Assembly: GCA_013396655.1 (NCBI GenBank)
Contig: WBMV01003157.1
Coordinates: 349,081-413,080 of the forward strand
DNA length: 64,000 nt
Direction: 5' to 3'
DNA from: Campylorhamphus procurvoides
Lineage: Eukaryota > Chordata > Aves > Passeriformes > Dendrocolaptidae
Shown here: positions 31,048 through 44,078 of the stretch, in pieces
How the letters are laid out: every line of letters starts with the position of its first letter
Position numbering within the stretch: the first letter of the stretch is position 1
The notes under the pieces: generated by a model
What the model was told of the DNA's origin: nothing
What the model saw: the letters and a program-made list of their open reading frames with translations, nothing else
Database searches by the model: none
Made by a program: the position numbers and the translations under genes

Positions 31048-33346
31048 TGCAGACGTACCTTGACCTCTGAGCACTTCTGGCCATATCTAAACCTCAATTA
31101 CTCTTCAGTTTCTTCAAAGCTAGTCTTCTGCTGCCCTACTTTTTGTAATTCACTTAAAAGCAGAGAGTGTTTTTCCTCTTCCTGGCAATGAGGAGAAGTC
31201 ACCTCTCTCCTGTTGCTCCCAGATTGAAGGGAAGTGGTTTTCATGCCCCCTGTCTCTTTCCCCAGCCTGCCTCTCCAGCTGGGTGGAGCTGGCTGTACTG
31301 AGCTGTCAGCTCCTGCTTTTCCACACGGAGCAGAGCCCTCTGCCAGACTTTTCAGCTATAAATGGATCTGGCCTTTTCCAAATCGCACCCCCACCCCCTG
31401 CCTGCTCCCGACACCAAGAGATGTTGTGGGATATCAGAGCTTGGCCAGCTCCCTCTGAATTAGGAAAACATATGATCCAACCATGTCTCTTCGTAGATTC
31501 TCTGGAAGCATCATGCCTGGCTTAGTGGGAGCTCTGTGTGCCCTGGTGAGGGCTATGTGCACATTCCTGCTCCCAGACCTGAGTGAAAAGCTGGGGCAGA
31601 CCTGTCGGTGCTATCGCCAACCCTTGTCTGTGTCTCCAGGAAAGTCCAATCCTTATGTTACTGGCTGCATCCTGTTTCCACATCGGAATTAGGCACTTAA
31701 AAGAAGTCTGGCTTTTGTACATAATAAACAAGCCTGTTTGCCTCCCTTAACTTTGGGATTTATGGCAGAGATCCTGCGATCCTTTGAGTTTTATTGCATT
31801 CTTCCTCTCCTGAGAGGCAGGGAGGATCAGTATCTCCTCATTCACTAGGGAGCCAGAGCCTGAAGTATGCACACCAAGGTGACTCAGGGAGTCAGTAGCT
31901 GCCCTGGATTTTAAACTGAAGTCTTTTGTGTCATCAAGTGCTACCCTCCATCAGCCCTGCAGGCATCCAGGCCATTCATTCCATGAAGAGTACAGGTCTG
32001 TATTTAGAAAACTAATTTGTACTCTCATGTAGAAAAATTGCAGTCTGAAAGTCTCCTAGTTTGTGTGCTTCATAGAAGCTTCTGGGCAAGGCTCCAGTCT
32101 GGTGACCTTTTGCTGGCAGCAGTGGGTTTGCATCCTTTGGACTTAGACAGCAACACCTAGAGCAGCTGCTTCAGAGGCTTCCTTACCTCCTGGCAGTTGT
32201 CCCTCAGAAACCTTCAGGCTGTGGATAAGGGATCATAGAATATTCAGAAGGTGCAAGCCTTGCTTATGGTTGCTCAGTATTCTGCCTGCAGTGCTGCTTC
32301 TGGTTCAGTTTTTGCTGTGACAGCAGATGCTGTCTGACACATTTTCCTCTGCACGATGCCTTGTATCTTGAGTTTTCTCTGTTCGGTGGCTTGGCTCTCT
32401 TGGCCCTTGGGTGGGTCTGTAGAGCGATTGACGGGGCCATGTTGATGGGTAATGTGTAGGAATATATATGTTCTCTTTTTAATGTGAGCTGGAGAATGTA
32501 ATATCCTAGGCCAGGATATTATATAAGGCTTATGATTCACTAAAACCTCATCTCTGTCTTCCTTCTGGGGTTGTGGGCAATATTTTGTGTGAAACATATG
32601 AGGGATAGAAGAAGTGCTCCTGCACCCTTCGCCATTCCATCCCCAGGCTTTGAACTCGGGGAATATATGAAATGAAGATACTGTTGTAGGTTGTAAGTTG
32701 TAGGTGCCCGATGTTCTTTCCTGTGGTAAGCTCTGCTGAGGCTGGGCAAGGCATCAGATTTCACTGGTTTGTCAGCTCAACTTGGAGTGCTTCAGATTAA
32801 ACTTAATCGTGAGGAGTTTTTTTGCTTGTTGTGTCCCTCCCAGATATTCAAGGAGGCTGGCTACCCCAGTTCTTTTTGGATTTATGTAATCTGCCTTCAA
32901 CTGAACACTTAATTCCCAGTTAAGTTCTTCACCAAAGCCTGGACACATAGCAGAGTTTTCTGACGTTTGTTGGCTGTAGGTCTCTGTCCCTCTGATTCCA
33001 GAACATGAAGCCTGGTTAAGGTTTCGGTACTGATACCTGCTGCTCATTGGAAGCCAACAGTTTCTCCCTCTCCTCTTCTCATTCTTGTGTGTGCTTGCCT
33101 GGACTGGGAATTATGGTTTCCACAATTCAGTTAAGTTGTGCCTGGGGTGGGTGTTTGCTGAGCATATTTGTAGTCTTTCAGTGTTGACCTGGACTCTGCA
33201 CTTCCAGCTGAGCCATGGGTGCGACTGTGTCCCAGTCACCTGACACTGATAGTCTCTTTTAGGAATCCTTGACAGAATGATGACAGCACTTAATAATATT
33301 TACTATTAAAGCTCTGTTTTCTTAACTGGTTCCTGGTGACCAGGAA
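31048..33346. other. non-coding sequence, nothing recognised
   Basis: Moderately GC-rich, with open frames on both strands but no protein family, exon pattern or transposon recognised. Confidence 0.6.
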
Positions 33347-33510
33347 CCATAGAATGGTTTGGGTTGGAAAGGACCCAGTTTCAACCAACCCACCACGGGT
33401 TAAATGCCACCCACTAGATCAGGTTGCTCAGGGCCCCATCCAACCTGTTCTTGAACACTTCTAATGACATCCAGTGACATCCAGGGCATCCACAACTGCT
33501 CTTGGCAGCC
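33347..33510 (-). mobile_element. CR1 LINE 3' end, reverse orientation
   Basis: Reverse-complement CR1 signature: 'catagaatggtttgggttgg', 'aaaggaccc', 'ggttaaatgccacccactag', 'gggccccatccaacctgttc'. A small duplication of 'tgacatccag' lies at its distal end. Confidence 0.88.
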
Positions 33511-34119
33511 CTCACAAGAAGAACATCATGTTAGCTGATTTCACAATGGCTGCTTCAAACTGCACCAGGATCCTCCATGAATGCCAGGGAAAGACAAGGG
33601 TTCAGATGCTGGTCTGTGAGTGCAGATTTGATGTGCTGCTAATCTCATCCCAGAAACAGGACATGGAGTGTGGCCATCCTGCTGCTATTATGGTTGTGCT
33701 ACCGTATACACAGCACTGAGACTCTGCCTGGCAAAGCTTGTGGAGTATCTGGTACAGATGTCTGCCTGTGCATGGCCTTTGTCAGCATGAGTTCAGCTGC
33801 CACACCACAAGCATTAGAGCTCCACAGGCCACAGTGGGATATCCACTGAAACAGAGCATTCCTGGTCGTTTTTCTTGGAGCACTCCTTGTCAAATGCCAT
33901 GCTTTTTAGGGCATCAAAGCTCTGGTACCTGCAGTGCCTGGTCTTGCAGGGATCCCTGTGAAACACATGCTGTGCAACACATGTAGTTACGATTTGGAAG
34001 ATGCAGTGAAGACTATTATTTTCCAATGATTCTAAGTTAGTCAGGGTAGTTGGTTTGAAAACTGCCTGAAGAGTTACAGGAGTATCTTGCAGAATGTCAG
34101 CATGATAAAACAGAAAATG

Positions 34120-34700
34120 GGTCTTCATGCTGATAAATGCCACATATAATGGTGATTTGTGAACAGTTTCTCACTACCCACAACAAGCCCTTTGGAGTCA
34201 CTGTGGATTGTTATCTGAGCACACCAGATCAATGTTCAGCTGTAGCCAAAAAAGGTAGAACTCAAGCTCGAAAGGAAAAATACTGGTCTGTACTCTGGTA
34301 TAATAGTTATGCAGTCATGTTGTGCCTGAGCTGATCACCCTCTCTCAAAGAGTGATACAGATCTGGACATGATAGAGAAAAGTAGAATGTGGATGGTTAA
34401 GTGACTGGGACAGCTTCTGCAGAAAGAGAGATTAAACAAGGAAAAGTAGATGACAGTGGGAAAGATTAAAGGTCTGTAATACAGTGTTCAGCAGGGAGAA
34501 GTTTATTAAGGAATGACCTTAATGAACTTTGCTATTTCTTACAGGGCAGAGGAAGCACATCCAGCAAAATTATTTATTAGACTGGAGGTTAAGGAAGTCC
34601 TTTTTCAACACAGTTGATTTGTAGAACATGTTGCTATGAGATGGCGTGAAGACTGAAAACACACACAGATTCCAAAAGGAACCAGACACCTCAATGGCAG
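34120..34700 (+). mobile_element. old diverged CR1/L3-type LINE fragment
   Basis: Segments such as 'gtcactgtggattgttatct', 'tcaatgttcagctgtagcca' and, further on, 'agaacatgttgctatgagat' and 'agattccaaaaggaaccaga' occur in the order expected for the 3' part of ancient CR1/L3 LINEs. Borders are approximate because divergence is high. Confidence 0.55.
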
Positions 34701-35580
34701 AAATGTGTTTCAGTGTCTCCAAAACGTGATGGTTAGTTGTGCAGCCTCCAACTCCAGAAGTTCCTGATTGTTGCAGGCTGGAAGAGTGTGTTTTTTATGA
34801 GAAATCACTCCTTACTCTGTGATTTCTATATGCCAATGCCAAAATGTCAGGGATAGGGCACTAGATCAGAAGAATTCTTGGAATAACATGGTTCAGGTTA
34901 CCAGAACAGGCTGAAGAGTGGGGCAAAAATGAACTGATTTGGTTTTGAGCACTTCTGATCTGATGGCCCTTCTGTGAGAGTTACACACAGGGCACCACAG
35001 ATTTTCTTATCACTTTTGTTAGCAAATCTGGAAGGACTTTCAGGAGAAGGGGGCTGGTGCAGGCATGTCCACTGGCTCTCTCAGTGTGCCGGGCCCTGCT
35101 GAGGTTGTTGCAGTGCCAGTCTAATGACTACTGCCCTGCCAGGCAGGTGAGATACCTGGCATTAGCTGCCCAGTCCTATCTTTGTTCCCCCTTAGCTTCT
35201 GATTAGAATAAGGTTAATGTCCTGATTGAACAAAATCTGAACTCCTACAGCCTCTTACGCACATGACTGTGGGTGGTGTTGTTATCCATCCAAATGCCTC
35301 GTCCTACGTAAAGGGGAAAGAGCAGGCTATTGCAAATTTTATTGTGAATTCCTTTATCCTTTCCAAGTCCTATGTTGGAATTTCCTTCACAGTCTAAATA
35401 GCAAAATGTCTCTAGTCTCCCTCCATTGAGAACTGTGAAAACCTGGAACTGCACAGCCTTAAAAAGTCTACTTGCTGATATTGGACTGCTTTAGATACTC
35501 ATTCTAGGAGTCGTAGCAGAAGCCACTGTTATTTGCTGCTCAGCTCTGTTGAAACTCACCAAACCAATGTTTCTACATTC
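34701..35580. other. non-coding sequence, nothing recognised
   Basis: No feature supported between the old LINE fragment and the G/T-rich tract. Confidence 0.6.
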
Positions 35581-35710
35581 TTTTGGGTGTGGTTTTGTTT
35601 TGGTTGGGGTTTGTTTTTTTGTTTGTTTGTTTGTGGGGTTTTTTGTTGTCTGGGGGGGTGTTTGTGGGTTTTGTTGTTGGTTTTTGGTTTGGGGTGGTTA
35701 TTTTTGGTGG
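35581..35710 (+). repeat. G/T-rich low-complexity tract
   Basis: About 130 bases almost wholly of G and T, with several runs of GGG or longer on the plus strand (for example GGGGGGG near 35,652), so G-quadruplex formation is plausible. Confidence 0.9.
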
Positions 35711-35711
35711 A

Positions 35712-35731
35712 AACCCTAGCCCTAACCCTAA
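35712..35731 (+). repeat. interstitial telomere-type repeat, (CCCTAA)n, about three units
   Basis: Reads AACCCTAGCCCTAACCCTAA, three tandem units of the vertebrate telomere C-strand hexamer with one variant (CCCTAG). It directly follows the G/T-rich tract but is in the opposite strand sense. Confidence 0.8.
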
Positions 35732-36199
35732 TGGTGGAGGCTGTAGGAAAAACAAAGAGCAGTAATGGACATACGATTGTCTGCCATTCAACTTACTGCA
35801 ATGTGTTATTCTTCACTGCTTAAGCCTGAATGTGGTATCACAGTGAAATTTTGGGGACACTGAATTCAGAATCCAGTCACAGTTTTACTTCTGACTTATT
35901 CTTTGAACCCAAAACTACACACTCATGAGCATTACAATGTTTGTGCCTCTTTCAGTGGGATGGATGAAGAGTGTAAAGCCCAGTTCCTGCCCTCTGCAGG
36001 GAAGAAAAAAAGTCTCCTGGCAGCCTCAAGCTGTTTTTAAACGAGACAAATGCCCATGGTGCCTGTCTGCCAGAGCCCCCAGCCCCTGCACCGAGTCCCT
36101 TTTTAGCACACTTCTCCATGCAGCTATATCTGGCTACAATGCCTTGCTCTGGGAACGTGACCTCATCATTGTTTTGGTATTTCCAGTGATTCAGCCTGG

Positions 36200-36581
36200 T
36201 CCGGGGCAGGGAGGAGTCATTCCTGGTGCAGGCTGACGGGTGTTTGTGCGTTTCTGGAATTCCAGAGCAGTGCAGCCTCAGCCCTTCCGCTGCTTTGACA
36301 GCTCGGCTGAGGCTGGACTGGTGCACCACATTCCTGCCTGGCAGCTGGGAGAGGGATGGTGCTCCTGCTTTTGGGGGTAATGGGGATCCCTGTCTTTGCA
36401 GCATATCTGCTGTGGTGAGGGTGAAGAAAGCAGCGAGCAGGAGTTTGTATGTCGAGGAAAGCCACAAGGAGTCTCAGACCTCTTTATGGGTGTTAAAAGA
36501 GCCCCGTGGAATGGTCGTTCCCGCTTGCAGGCTGCCAGCATCCCACGACGAAGTTAACTTTGCAACATCTGCAGCAGCTTG
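36200..36581 (+). other. possible first or untranslated exon with strong donor
   Basis: A GC-richer segment with an open plus-strand frame (from 36,226) ends at a perfect donor, CTTG|GTAAGTGTT (GT at 36,582). No acceptor or protein family was identified, so a 5' untranslated exon of a downstream plus-strand gene is one reading and chance is another. Confidence 0.2.
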
Positions 36582-36795
36582 GTAAGTGTTACGGCCCTTG
36601 TTTCACAGTGGGGGAAACTGAGGGACCCAGTAGGGAAGTGGTCTGCCTGAGGTTTGACATATGTGAGCTGGAGGTTCCCCCTGTCCTGACAGAACAGACC
36701 TCAGTTGCTTCAGAACCACACGAACTGCCTGCTCTTTGTCTCAGGTTTCACCCCGACATCACTGGTGTGAGCTATATGGTTGTCTGGCATGAGGC

Positions 36796-37689
36796 TCAGA
36801 GGCACTGCCTGGTGTGGTATGAAACGACCTGAAACAGCTCCTTCTCAGCCTCTCCACAAGGCTCTTCAAGGCTTGTTTGATGGGCAGTGGTTAAAATGTG
36901 CAAACTCTCTCTGATACTGGTCCCAGTTGTAGTGCGGTGGAGGCAAAGCCCACAAACCCTTTGACATTTCTCTGCTTTGCTGACCTTGTCCCTATTCCCC
37001 GTCGTCCATATTTGGTGTAAATCCAGCTGCAATACAGCTTGTAAATTCCCCTGGAATGGCAGCAAAGAAGAATCCTGACGGTAGGTGCCAAAGACATTGA
37101 ACTGGGGAGAGAGGGTAAGTCTCAAAGATGTGGAGCCCCTGAACATGGGGAGAAGACCTGGACAACGGGGATGGGCTCCTGCACCGTGAACTGGTCTGAC
37201 AGACGAATGGAGCAATCCTCCAATCTGCCTTTCTCCCTGGTGTGGTGGGCTGCTCTGGCACTCTGCACCAGAGAAACCATGGGACTGGGGTCGTGCCATG
37301 TGGGGCTTGGCTGTCCCAAGTAGGGAGCAGGATGGGAAATGGGATAGGTTTGCATTACTGCTATGCAAAATACTGCATATGCAGCTGTAGTAGCTGCTGC
37401 AGAGTGTTTTTAATTGAGGTGGTCTCCCTTTGCTGCTGGTCACTTCATCCCACGGTGTCTCCTGGCAGGCAGCTGCCCTCCCAACCCTCTGTCCGAGTGG
37501 GCAGGCAGTGGAGCCACCCCGCTCAGCCCTGCCACTCTCTCTGCCTGCTGTAAATGGCTCTCTGTAACACGAGCTGCATTTCTGCCATAGCCCTCTCCAG
37601 AGCGCATCTGTATTTACACTGGGGCTTTCATTAGCAATCTGGCCCTTGCACTGCCAGCAGCCCGCAGCCCTCGCTGCTCTCCTGCCCAC
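36796..37689 (-). other. longest open frame in the window, 297 codons, probably not a gene
   Basis: A minus-strand frame with ATG and no stop for 894 bases in a GC-richer region. The translated composition (many Ser, Arg, Cys, His) shows no domain, membrane segment or repeat pattern, and no splice context supports it. It is most likely a chance frame in GC-rich regulatory sequence. Confidence 0.2.
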
Positions 37690-40483
37690 ATGGTCTGTGG
37701 GTGAGACCCTGGCACTGCTGTGGCCGAGGAGGGGCAGGTGGCTGGCAGCAGGAGGAATTCCTCAGCCGGCTCCTGTCTGGAAGAAGTGCCTTGTCATGAT
37801 GCCTGTTGATCGCCATCCTGCATCAACGGGGGAGCTGCCGGCAGACACTCCCTGCAGCACGGCTCGCTGATCCCTGAGACAGCACGGGGACAAGCTGGTT
37901 TTGCTTTGGATTATCACTAGCTCTGCATGCTGTATTCTTCCTGCTGCTCTCATGCCATTGCTGCTGCACTCGGCTTCCAGCTGCGGTGAGCTGAGCCCAC
38001 GTCCTGGGGAGATTGTATCTGGCAAGGTAGGAGCTGATCCCTTCAATTTGTTCTGCTAAAAGTAGTGTGGCCAGTCCTGCCCCTGCCTGTAGAGCATGTG
38101 TCAATTAGTGGGTTTATTTTGCATTGTTCTGTAGCTCTGATGTACAGTCAGTATGCTGCTCAGACTATAGCTTCTCTTACAGGAAAATAAAATGTATATA
38201 TAAATTTTATTTTTGCCCGTGCATCAGAAAAATCAAATTTTGGGTCCTTTTCTGCTTCAGAATGGAGTCTTTTCTTCTGTAATTTCTCTGTTCTCATGCA
38301 GCATCCTGTACATGTTCTCCAGGGCATGTCACCTGCTTCTCCAGGAGACGTGACAATAGAGAACAGTCTGATGTGCCTTGGGAGAAAGAGGGAGGGAGGA
38401 GACAGTCAAGGATGACAAAATGCAAGAAAGTTCAATGTACTCAGAAATGCCTTTAGAGAAGTTATTTTTGACCCAGAAAATGAGACAGGGGAAGAGCCTT
38501 CCTTTCCCTGCATAGTCTCAAAAGGGGAATTTTGTTTTGTTTTCATTTAATCCCTTAGGACACACTGTTTTGATGTGGAAAGATGTGTGGCCACTGCTGT
38601 ACCTAGGAATGAAGGACTGTCAGTATTCTTAGTCTGGTGCCCTCTTTCTAGTGAGCCTTGCTGGCATTTAATGCTTCACCTGCCCCCATCACTGCACACC
38701 TTTGCTGGTGCTGTATAGGAAAAAAAGAGGTGTTGACCAAGAAACCCTATCCCTGCTGGAATTCCCTGCAGTAGCCAAGGAGAGATAAAATAGGAAGGCA
38801 TTAGCATTTTCTGTGTTTAGGCACAACTGTTCCCTTTTTAGTCCACAGCAGCTGGGGTGTGCTCACAGCCATCCATCTTCCCCAAACTTGCTGTACCTGG
38901 GCTTCCCTCCCATATGGAGGAGTCTGTCTCCTCAGCAGGACAGACAAGGATACCGGGCCTCCTGCAGGTGATGGCTCACTTCTGAGGACTAACCCAAACA
39001 ACAAATGATGTTTTAGGTCCCCATTATATCCCTGTGAGGAGGATATAAGGGGGTGCTCTAGCTTTCCCTCCTTAGCATATACTGCTGTGCTGCCAGTGGG
39101 TGTATAAATAGTGCCCACAGTGTACTATTTTGGTGACAAGCTCTTCCCAGGATTCATCCAAAGAGTTATGTGAACAAGTGTTAAAAATAACACCAAGCCC
39201 TGCCCAAGTGCTGGCATCATTTCAGCCAAAGTGTTGGGAATCTTCCATAGGGACAGCAGGCTTGGACCCTTTGGAGGGGACAGCAAGAGGGGTCCAGCAG
39301 AGCTTCCCAAGTTTTCCTCTTCTTACTGTCCTGCTGACCACAGAGGACTGTGACTCTCAAGTTCAGCAGATGTGCTGGTATCAAGAAGGTATGCAACTTT
39401 CACTTCTAATTAGGTTATTTGCCACTGGGCTTTCCCTGTGTGTTCTGAGTATTATCACTAGGTCTAATGAGAGGTACAGGAAATTCCCAGAGGGGTTAAA
39501 CTGAGCTTTAATCTAGCATGCTGCCAGGTCCCTGCTGGTGACCAGAGCTAGCTGCTTCACTAGAAAGTTCTGGGCTGTAGCAATGGCATATGTAGGCATT
39601 CTAGTCCTGGGTTAGGTTTATCCTGAGGAGTGGTAGCTGGAGATCAGTTTCACTGTGGAAGGCATATTAAATCTGTGTGTTGCATTATGGCCATAGCTCT
39701 GGACATTCTTTCTATCCATATAAACACAAAACCTACTCCAAAATTCTGCCATTTTCATGGTGTGGTCAGTGCCTAGAACTGAAAGCTGGACCACACACCA
39801 GAGATAGATGGGGAACCATGTTCCTTGAGCTGTGCAGCCAGTGCAGGATGCACCATCCCACTGAGAAGCTGGAGCTGTGGTTTGTTTCCCTAAGGCTGGG
39901 TTTTGCTTGTTATTGGTCAGATCCCATGCTAGGTATGCAATTCTGCTGCTGCAGCATCAGCCCATTTTGTGTGCTGGAAAACAGAAGACCTCACTGGAAA
40001 GCATCAGACCTCACTGAGTGCTTGTCCTCAGTGTCTGGAGCCCGGAGCTCACAAAATGCTTCAAAAATTGCTCATTGAAGGGCTCATGTTGAAAGAAACC
40101 CCATCTGAATAACGAGGTAATCCCTCTTGCAGCTGGATGATGTGGCTCCACTCTTACCTGGTCTCATATGGGATGTAGAAGTTAGCATCTGTGGGGCACC
40201 CATTGCTGTTACACAGCTTAACACATGAAGCCTCACTCTCAGGAGAAGGAAGAAGAGATCACCTATGTACAAACTTAGGGACAATTCTTAGGGACGATGT
40301 TTCCTGTTTGCTCTGAGTTGAAAGCAGCAGTATCATGGACAGAGGAGACACTTCTCATTCAGATGGTGGAGTTCGGAACTACAGCATTAATCCCCCTCTA
40401 TAGCTCCTTGCTCTCCATGTTAGCATCCCCAGATACATCAGTTCTGGTTTCTGGCTTTGTAGAAAAAGGGTCACGTACTTACA
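37690..40483. other. non-coding sequence, GC-richer at its left end
   Basis: The first 300 bases continue the GC-rich stretch and contain several CpGs. Beyond that no feature is supported. Confidence 0.5.
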
Positions 40484-40538
40484 GCTGGGCTTGATGATAT
40501 TAGAGATCTTTTCCAGTCTAAATGATTCTATGATTCTG
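40484..40538 (+). mobile_element. CR1 LINE 3' end, short
   Basis: 'gggcttgatgatattagaga' then a 'cttttccagtctaaatgatt' stretch and CTATGATTCTGC, the CR1 terminal pattern. Confidence 0.75.
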
Positions 40539-43500
40539 CAATCCTTGAGTGCTTTCATAAGGGCTATATTTATTTTAAGCTGATACAGAAGGTTGCTGTG
40601 AAAGCAGCAGGCATGCAAAAATTGCTAAAAAGGTCACAAGTTCATGCTTCACCTCCTCTGATTTGGGATTACTAATTCTGGCAGATGTTCCCAGGGATGG
40701 AGAGCAGGTCCTGTTAGAACATCGTGACCAAGTGTTTTCTCTGGCTGTTGCACTGAGAATTAGTGAGAGTAGGGCAGATGCTCAGCTTCTGGCTTGGACT
40801 TCTTGCTCCATTCTCCTCCCCATCTCACCGTTTAGCGGGTCTTCTCTTTTCCATGCTGTGGGTTGGGAGGCACAGGCTGGGTGTGTGCACAAGATGGAGT
40901 GCTTTCTTAAGTGTGAACTGAAAGCGCAGAGTTCAGAATTGTTCAGAGATGGAAGTACGTCATGGAGATGAAAAGCATGTTTCTGTTTTTCCAGGAACAT
41001 GCTCTGGGCAATCAGTCCTTCCTCAGGGACTTCCTGCTCCTCACTTATTGTGTTCCTTCCTGCTCTTCTCCTATGTCCAGCTAACAAAGGAGCTCTCTGA
41101 GTCACCATTGTGGCTGCTTATTATTAGACCTGAGCCAAGGCTCTGTCTATCATCATATATTACAGAGCTCCTGAGGGCTCTTTCAGGGCTCTTTCCACCC
41201 TGGCATGCTCTTGTTCCTCTGACTGGAATGTGCCTGGAGTGTGTGTGGACACAACTTGTTTGCTGTCATTAAGCGCCTATTTGCTGGATGTTTCTCGATA
41301 GTCCTCTAATAGTTCTTCTATCTAGAACAGTCTTCTAGACTATTCTCTAGTAGTCTCCGTGGTGCCAGAGCCGCACATCACAGATTCCAGGAGTTCCTGA
41401 AGTGCCGAGATGTCTCCATGGGGAGCCCTGTAGAGCAGTGTGCCCCAGCTCTTTCATCTGCCTCACATGAGGCTGAGCCCTATTTCAGTCTGTCCGACAC
41501 AATCCAAGCTTGGCACGTTTGTCAGCCATCTCCTGTGACCTGCTTTGCCTTCGTGGCCTGCCTCATTACTGCTGCCTGGGCTTTGCCTCTGCCAGCTTTT
41601 ATTTTCTATTTTAAAGAACAGGACAGGATTTCCTCCCACACATGGATCCCCTTTATCCCTATAGTGTTTCCTTCACTATGAGTCTTTCTCCAGCCTGAAT
41701 GGAATCGTTGCCCACAGCCAGCAGGCAGGCATTCCCCATTTCTATGTGCCCACCTGCCTGTGGGGTGGCTGCCTTTTGGCTGAATGTGACTTTTGGAGGA
41801 GGTAGACCTTGCACAACTGGCCACACAGCAACCAGGAGCTGTGGATTAAGTCTCTTTGTGCCAATTAAACATACACCGATAAGCACATAGAGCCACAAGG
41901 TTGCTTAATCATGGGCTGACCTGAGATGGAGACCTTGAGTACAACTGACTGATGATTCATGACAGCTTGCTCTGTTAGGTGGGAAGAGGTTAATAATAAC
42001 AAGAGAGAAATTTAGAAGGGTTCTCAGCTGTGACCATGGATCATCTCTGACAATGCTGAATTCAGGAGAAAAAGGTCTGTTCAATGTGGTGGGTGAAAGG
42101 AGGATGAATCCATTAGCTGAAAGCTCATGCTAAGCATATTCTGCTAGGGAAAAATTACATCTGGAGTATGTTTTTAACAGCCAGGTGGATTAGCTACTAG
42201 ATCAGCTGGCACACTATGCTTTTCCACTCTCAGCTGCACCTGTGTGTTTGCTGTGTGTTTCCAGAAGCATGCTTGTGTTTCTCTAGGTATTCTGCCTCAT
42301 GGAATAAATAGCTCTCAGCTTTTAATCCTGCATGAGAGGCTCCCTACTTCTCTGAGTCAAGCAGAAATCACACAACAGTAAGACTTCCAAAAGACGTATA
42401 ATGATCATGTCTCCCTGACCCAAGTACAGTGGCCTCAGGCTATGCCATTTCTTGGATTTCTTCATTCAATCTCTAGAAGATCCCAGCAAAGGGGGCATTA
42501 TCTGCTGCATCCTGCATTTTAGCAGTCCAGTCCGTTCCATCTATCAGTATCTCCTGATATCGTGGGTTGACAAAGACTGTAAGATAGACATTTGTCTGGC
42601 AGCAAAGCTGAAAAAAATAAATTGTTTCCAATGGCTGACAGTAAGGGCCTGTGAAAACTAACACGAGTGCATTCCTCTAAATAAGTAAAGCAAAGACCTT
42701 CTGAGACATACAAGACCATGGAAAATTTTAAGGAAATGAAACTTACCTCCTGGCTGCTAGGCTTTGTTGGTGGAGTAGTGAATGTCTAGTTTCATCTGTT
42801 ATACCTGATGTCTGACCTAAGCTTCTCTGTGTGCCCCTTAGGGACCCTATTACTGTTGTTGAGGAGATGGAGAACAGCTTGTTCAGTTGCCCTTGGCAGC
42901 AGCCTTTTATACATTTTGAAACTGTTTTCATGTACCCCCTAGTTTTCCACAGAGAATTAACTTATTTGCTTCGCAATTTACTCCTTTTTGCCCTTTTTTT
43001 TCTTTGTTGTCTTTGAGCTCTCACCAGTTTGTCATTTAGGATATATGTCTATGAGGCATGAGCCAGTGTTGGGCAGAGAGGAAGAATGACTCCAAGTCTT
43101 GCATGTGACATGCCCTACATATTGTTTGTCTGCTTCAAAGCAAAATGCCACTATTGCACAAGTTGAGCCTGTGATCTACAGTAACCACAGATCCCTTCTG
43201 AATTAGCAGGTCATGCATGATGATTATGGGTGGGGATGTGCAGTTCGTGCTGTGTGAGGTGCCATGGTAATGGCTGTAATTTATGTCAATTTGCTGTGTG
43301 TGAATACACCTTATCCCTTCAGCTAACAGTATTGGTACTGTAAACAACGCAGGTGAAGAGTAAAAGACAGCTGCTCCATCTGAGAGCCATCAGGTTAATG
43401 ACAAGTAGTAGATGGGATCTCAGCAAGTTTTCAATTGTCTGGTTCCCTTTCCCCTTTGCAGCTTTTATGGTCCTGTTCCCTCTCCCCTGTGCAGCTTTTC

Positions 43501-43992
43501 TAGATTCCTATTGGGATGTGGGTGCTCAGGAGCTCAGGCAGTCTCGTGTGACACTGGAGTCTTACGCCTGCCAAAATTTGGCTGTTGCATTGCTGGTGGT
43601 AGGTGGGTTTTGAGTGTGTCTACAATAGTCCCTTTTAATCAGAGTGCTTTACAGAAGCACAAGCTGCCAAGACATTGCTTTATTTGCCACTAAAACATAG
43701 CCAACTGTGGCAGGTAACACTGAAAAGCAGCACTGCATGTCCAGTTTGAGTGGTAAATGGAGAAACTTAGTGGAGAAATCAGTATGAACAACCATTATTT
43801 ATATCATATGTCTCTAATATCAGACAGTGGTTATTTGCTCCCTGGGCTTCCTTGCAAAGTGGAGTTGGGAATGTTTGACTTTGTGACAAGTTGACAGATC
43901 TCCCTGCTTGACTCTTGCTGTTGTTCAGAACAGAGGTGGCAGGGAAGTACTTTGGCATGTGCAGAATGAGGTGAGTGTGGGTTTTCTGCGTG
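40539..43992. other. non-coding sequence, nothing recognised
   Basis: No exon or repeat family recognised. A short run of TAGTC/CTAGA-like words lies at 41,295-41,355. Confidence 0.55.
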
Positions 43993-44078
43993 AATCATAG
44001 AGTCATGGAATGGTTTGGGTTAAAAGGGACCTTATAAAGATCATCTAGCTCCAACCCCCCCCTTCCATGGGCAGGGAA
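43993..44078 (-). mobile_element. CR1 LINE 3' end, reverse orientation
   Basis: 'aatcatagagtcatggaatg' then a 'gtttgggttaaaagggacct' stretch, 'atcatctagctccaaccccc' and 'catgggcaggg', a reverse-complement CR1 end. Confidence 0.9.

Noticed and set aside
30784..31097. Several frames with Asp-Arg, Gln-Gly, Leu-Ser or Pro-Cys dipeptide repeats
   Set aside because: They are translations of a CCCTGT hexamer array and of N bases in an assembly gap.
35712..35731. A true chromosome end
   Set aside because: Only three hexamers, with unique sequence on both sides; it is an interstitial repeat.
35533..35823. Gly/Val/Phe-rich hydrophobic frame resembling a membrane protein
   Set aside because: It is a translation of the G/T-rich low-complexity tract.
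35952..36467. 171-codon minus-strand frame
   Set aside because: No domain, signal peptide or splice context, and overlapping frames on the other strand are equally open because of local GC content.
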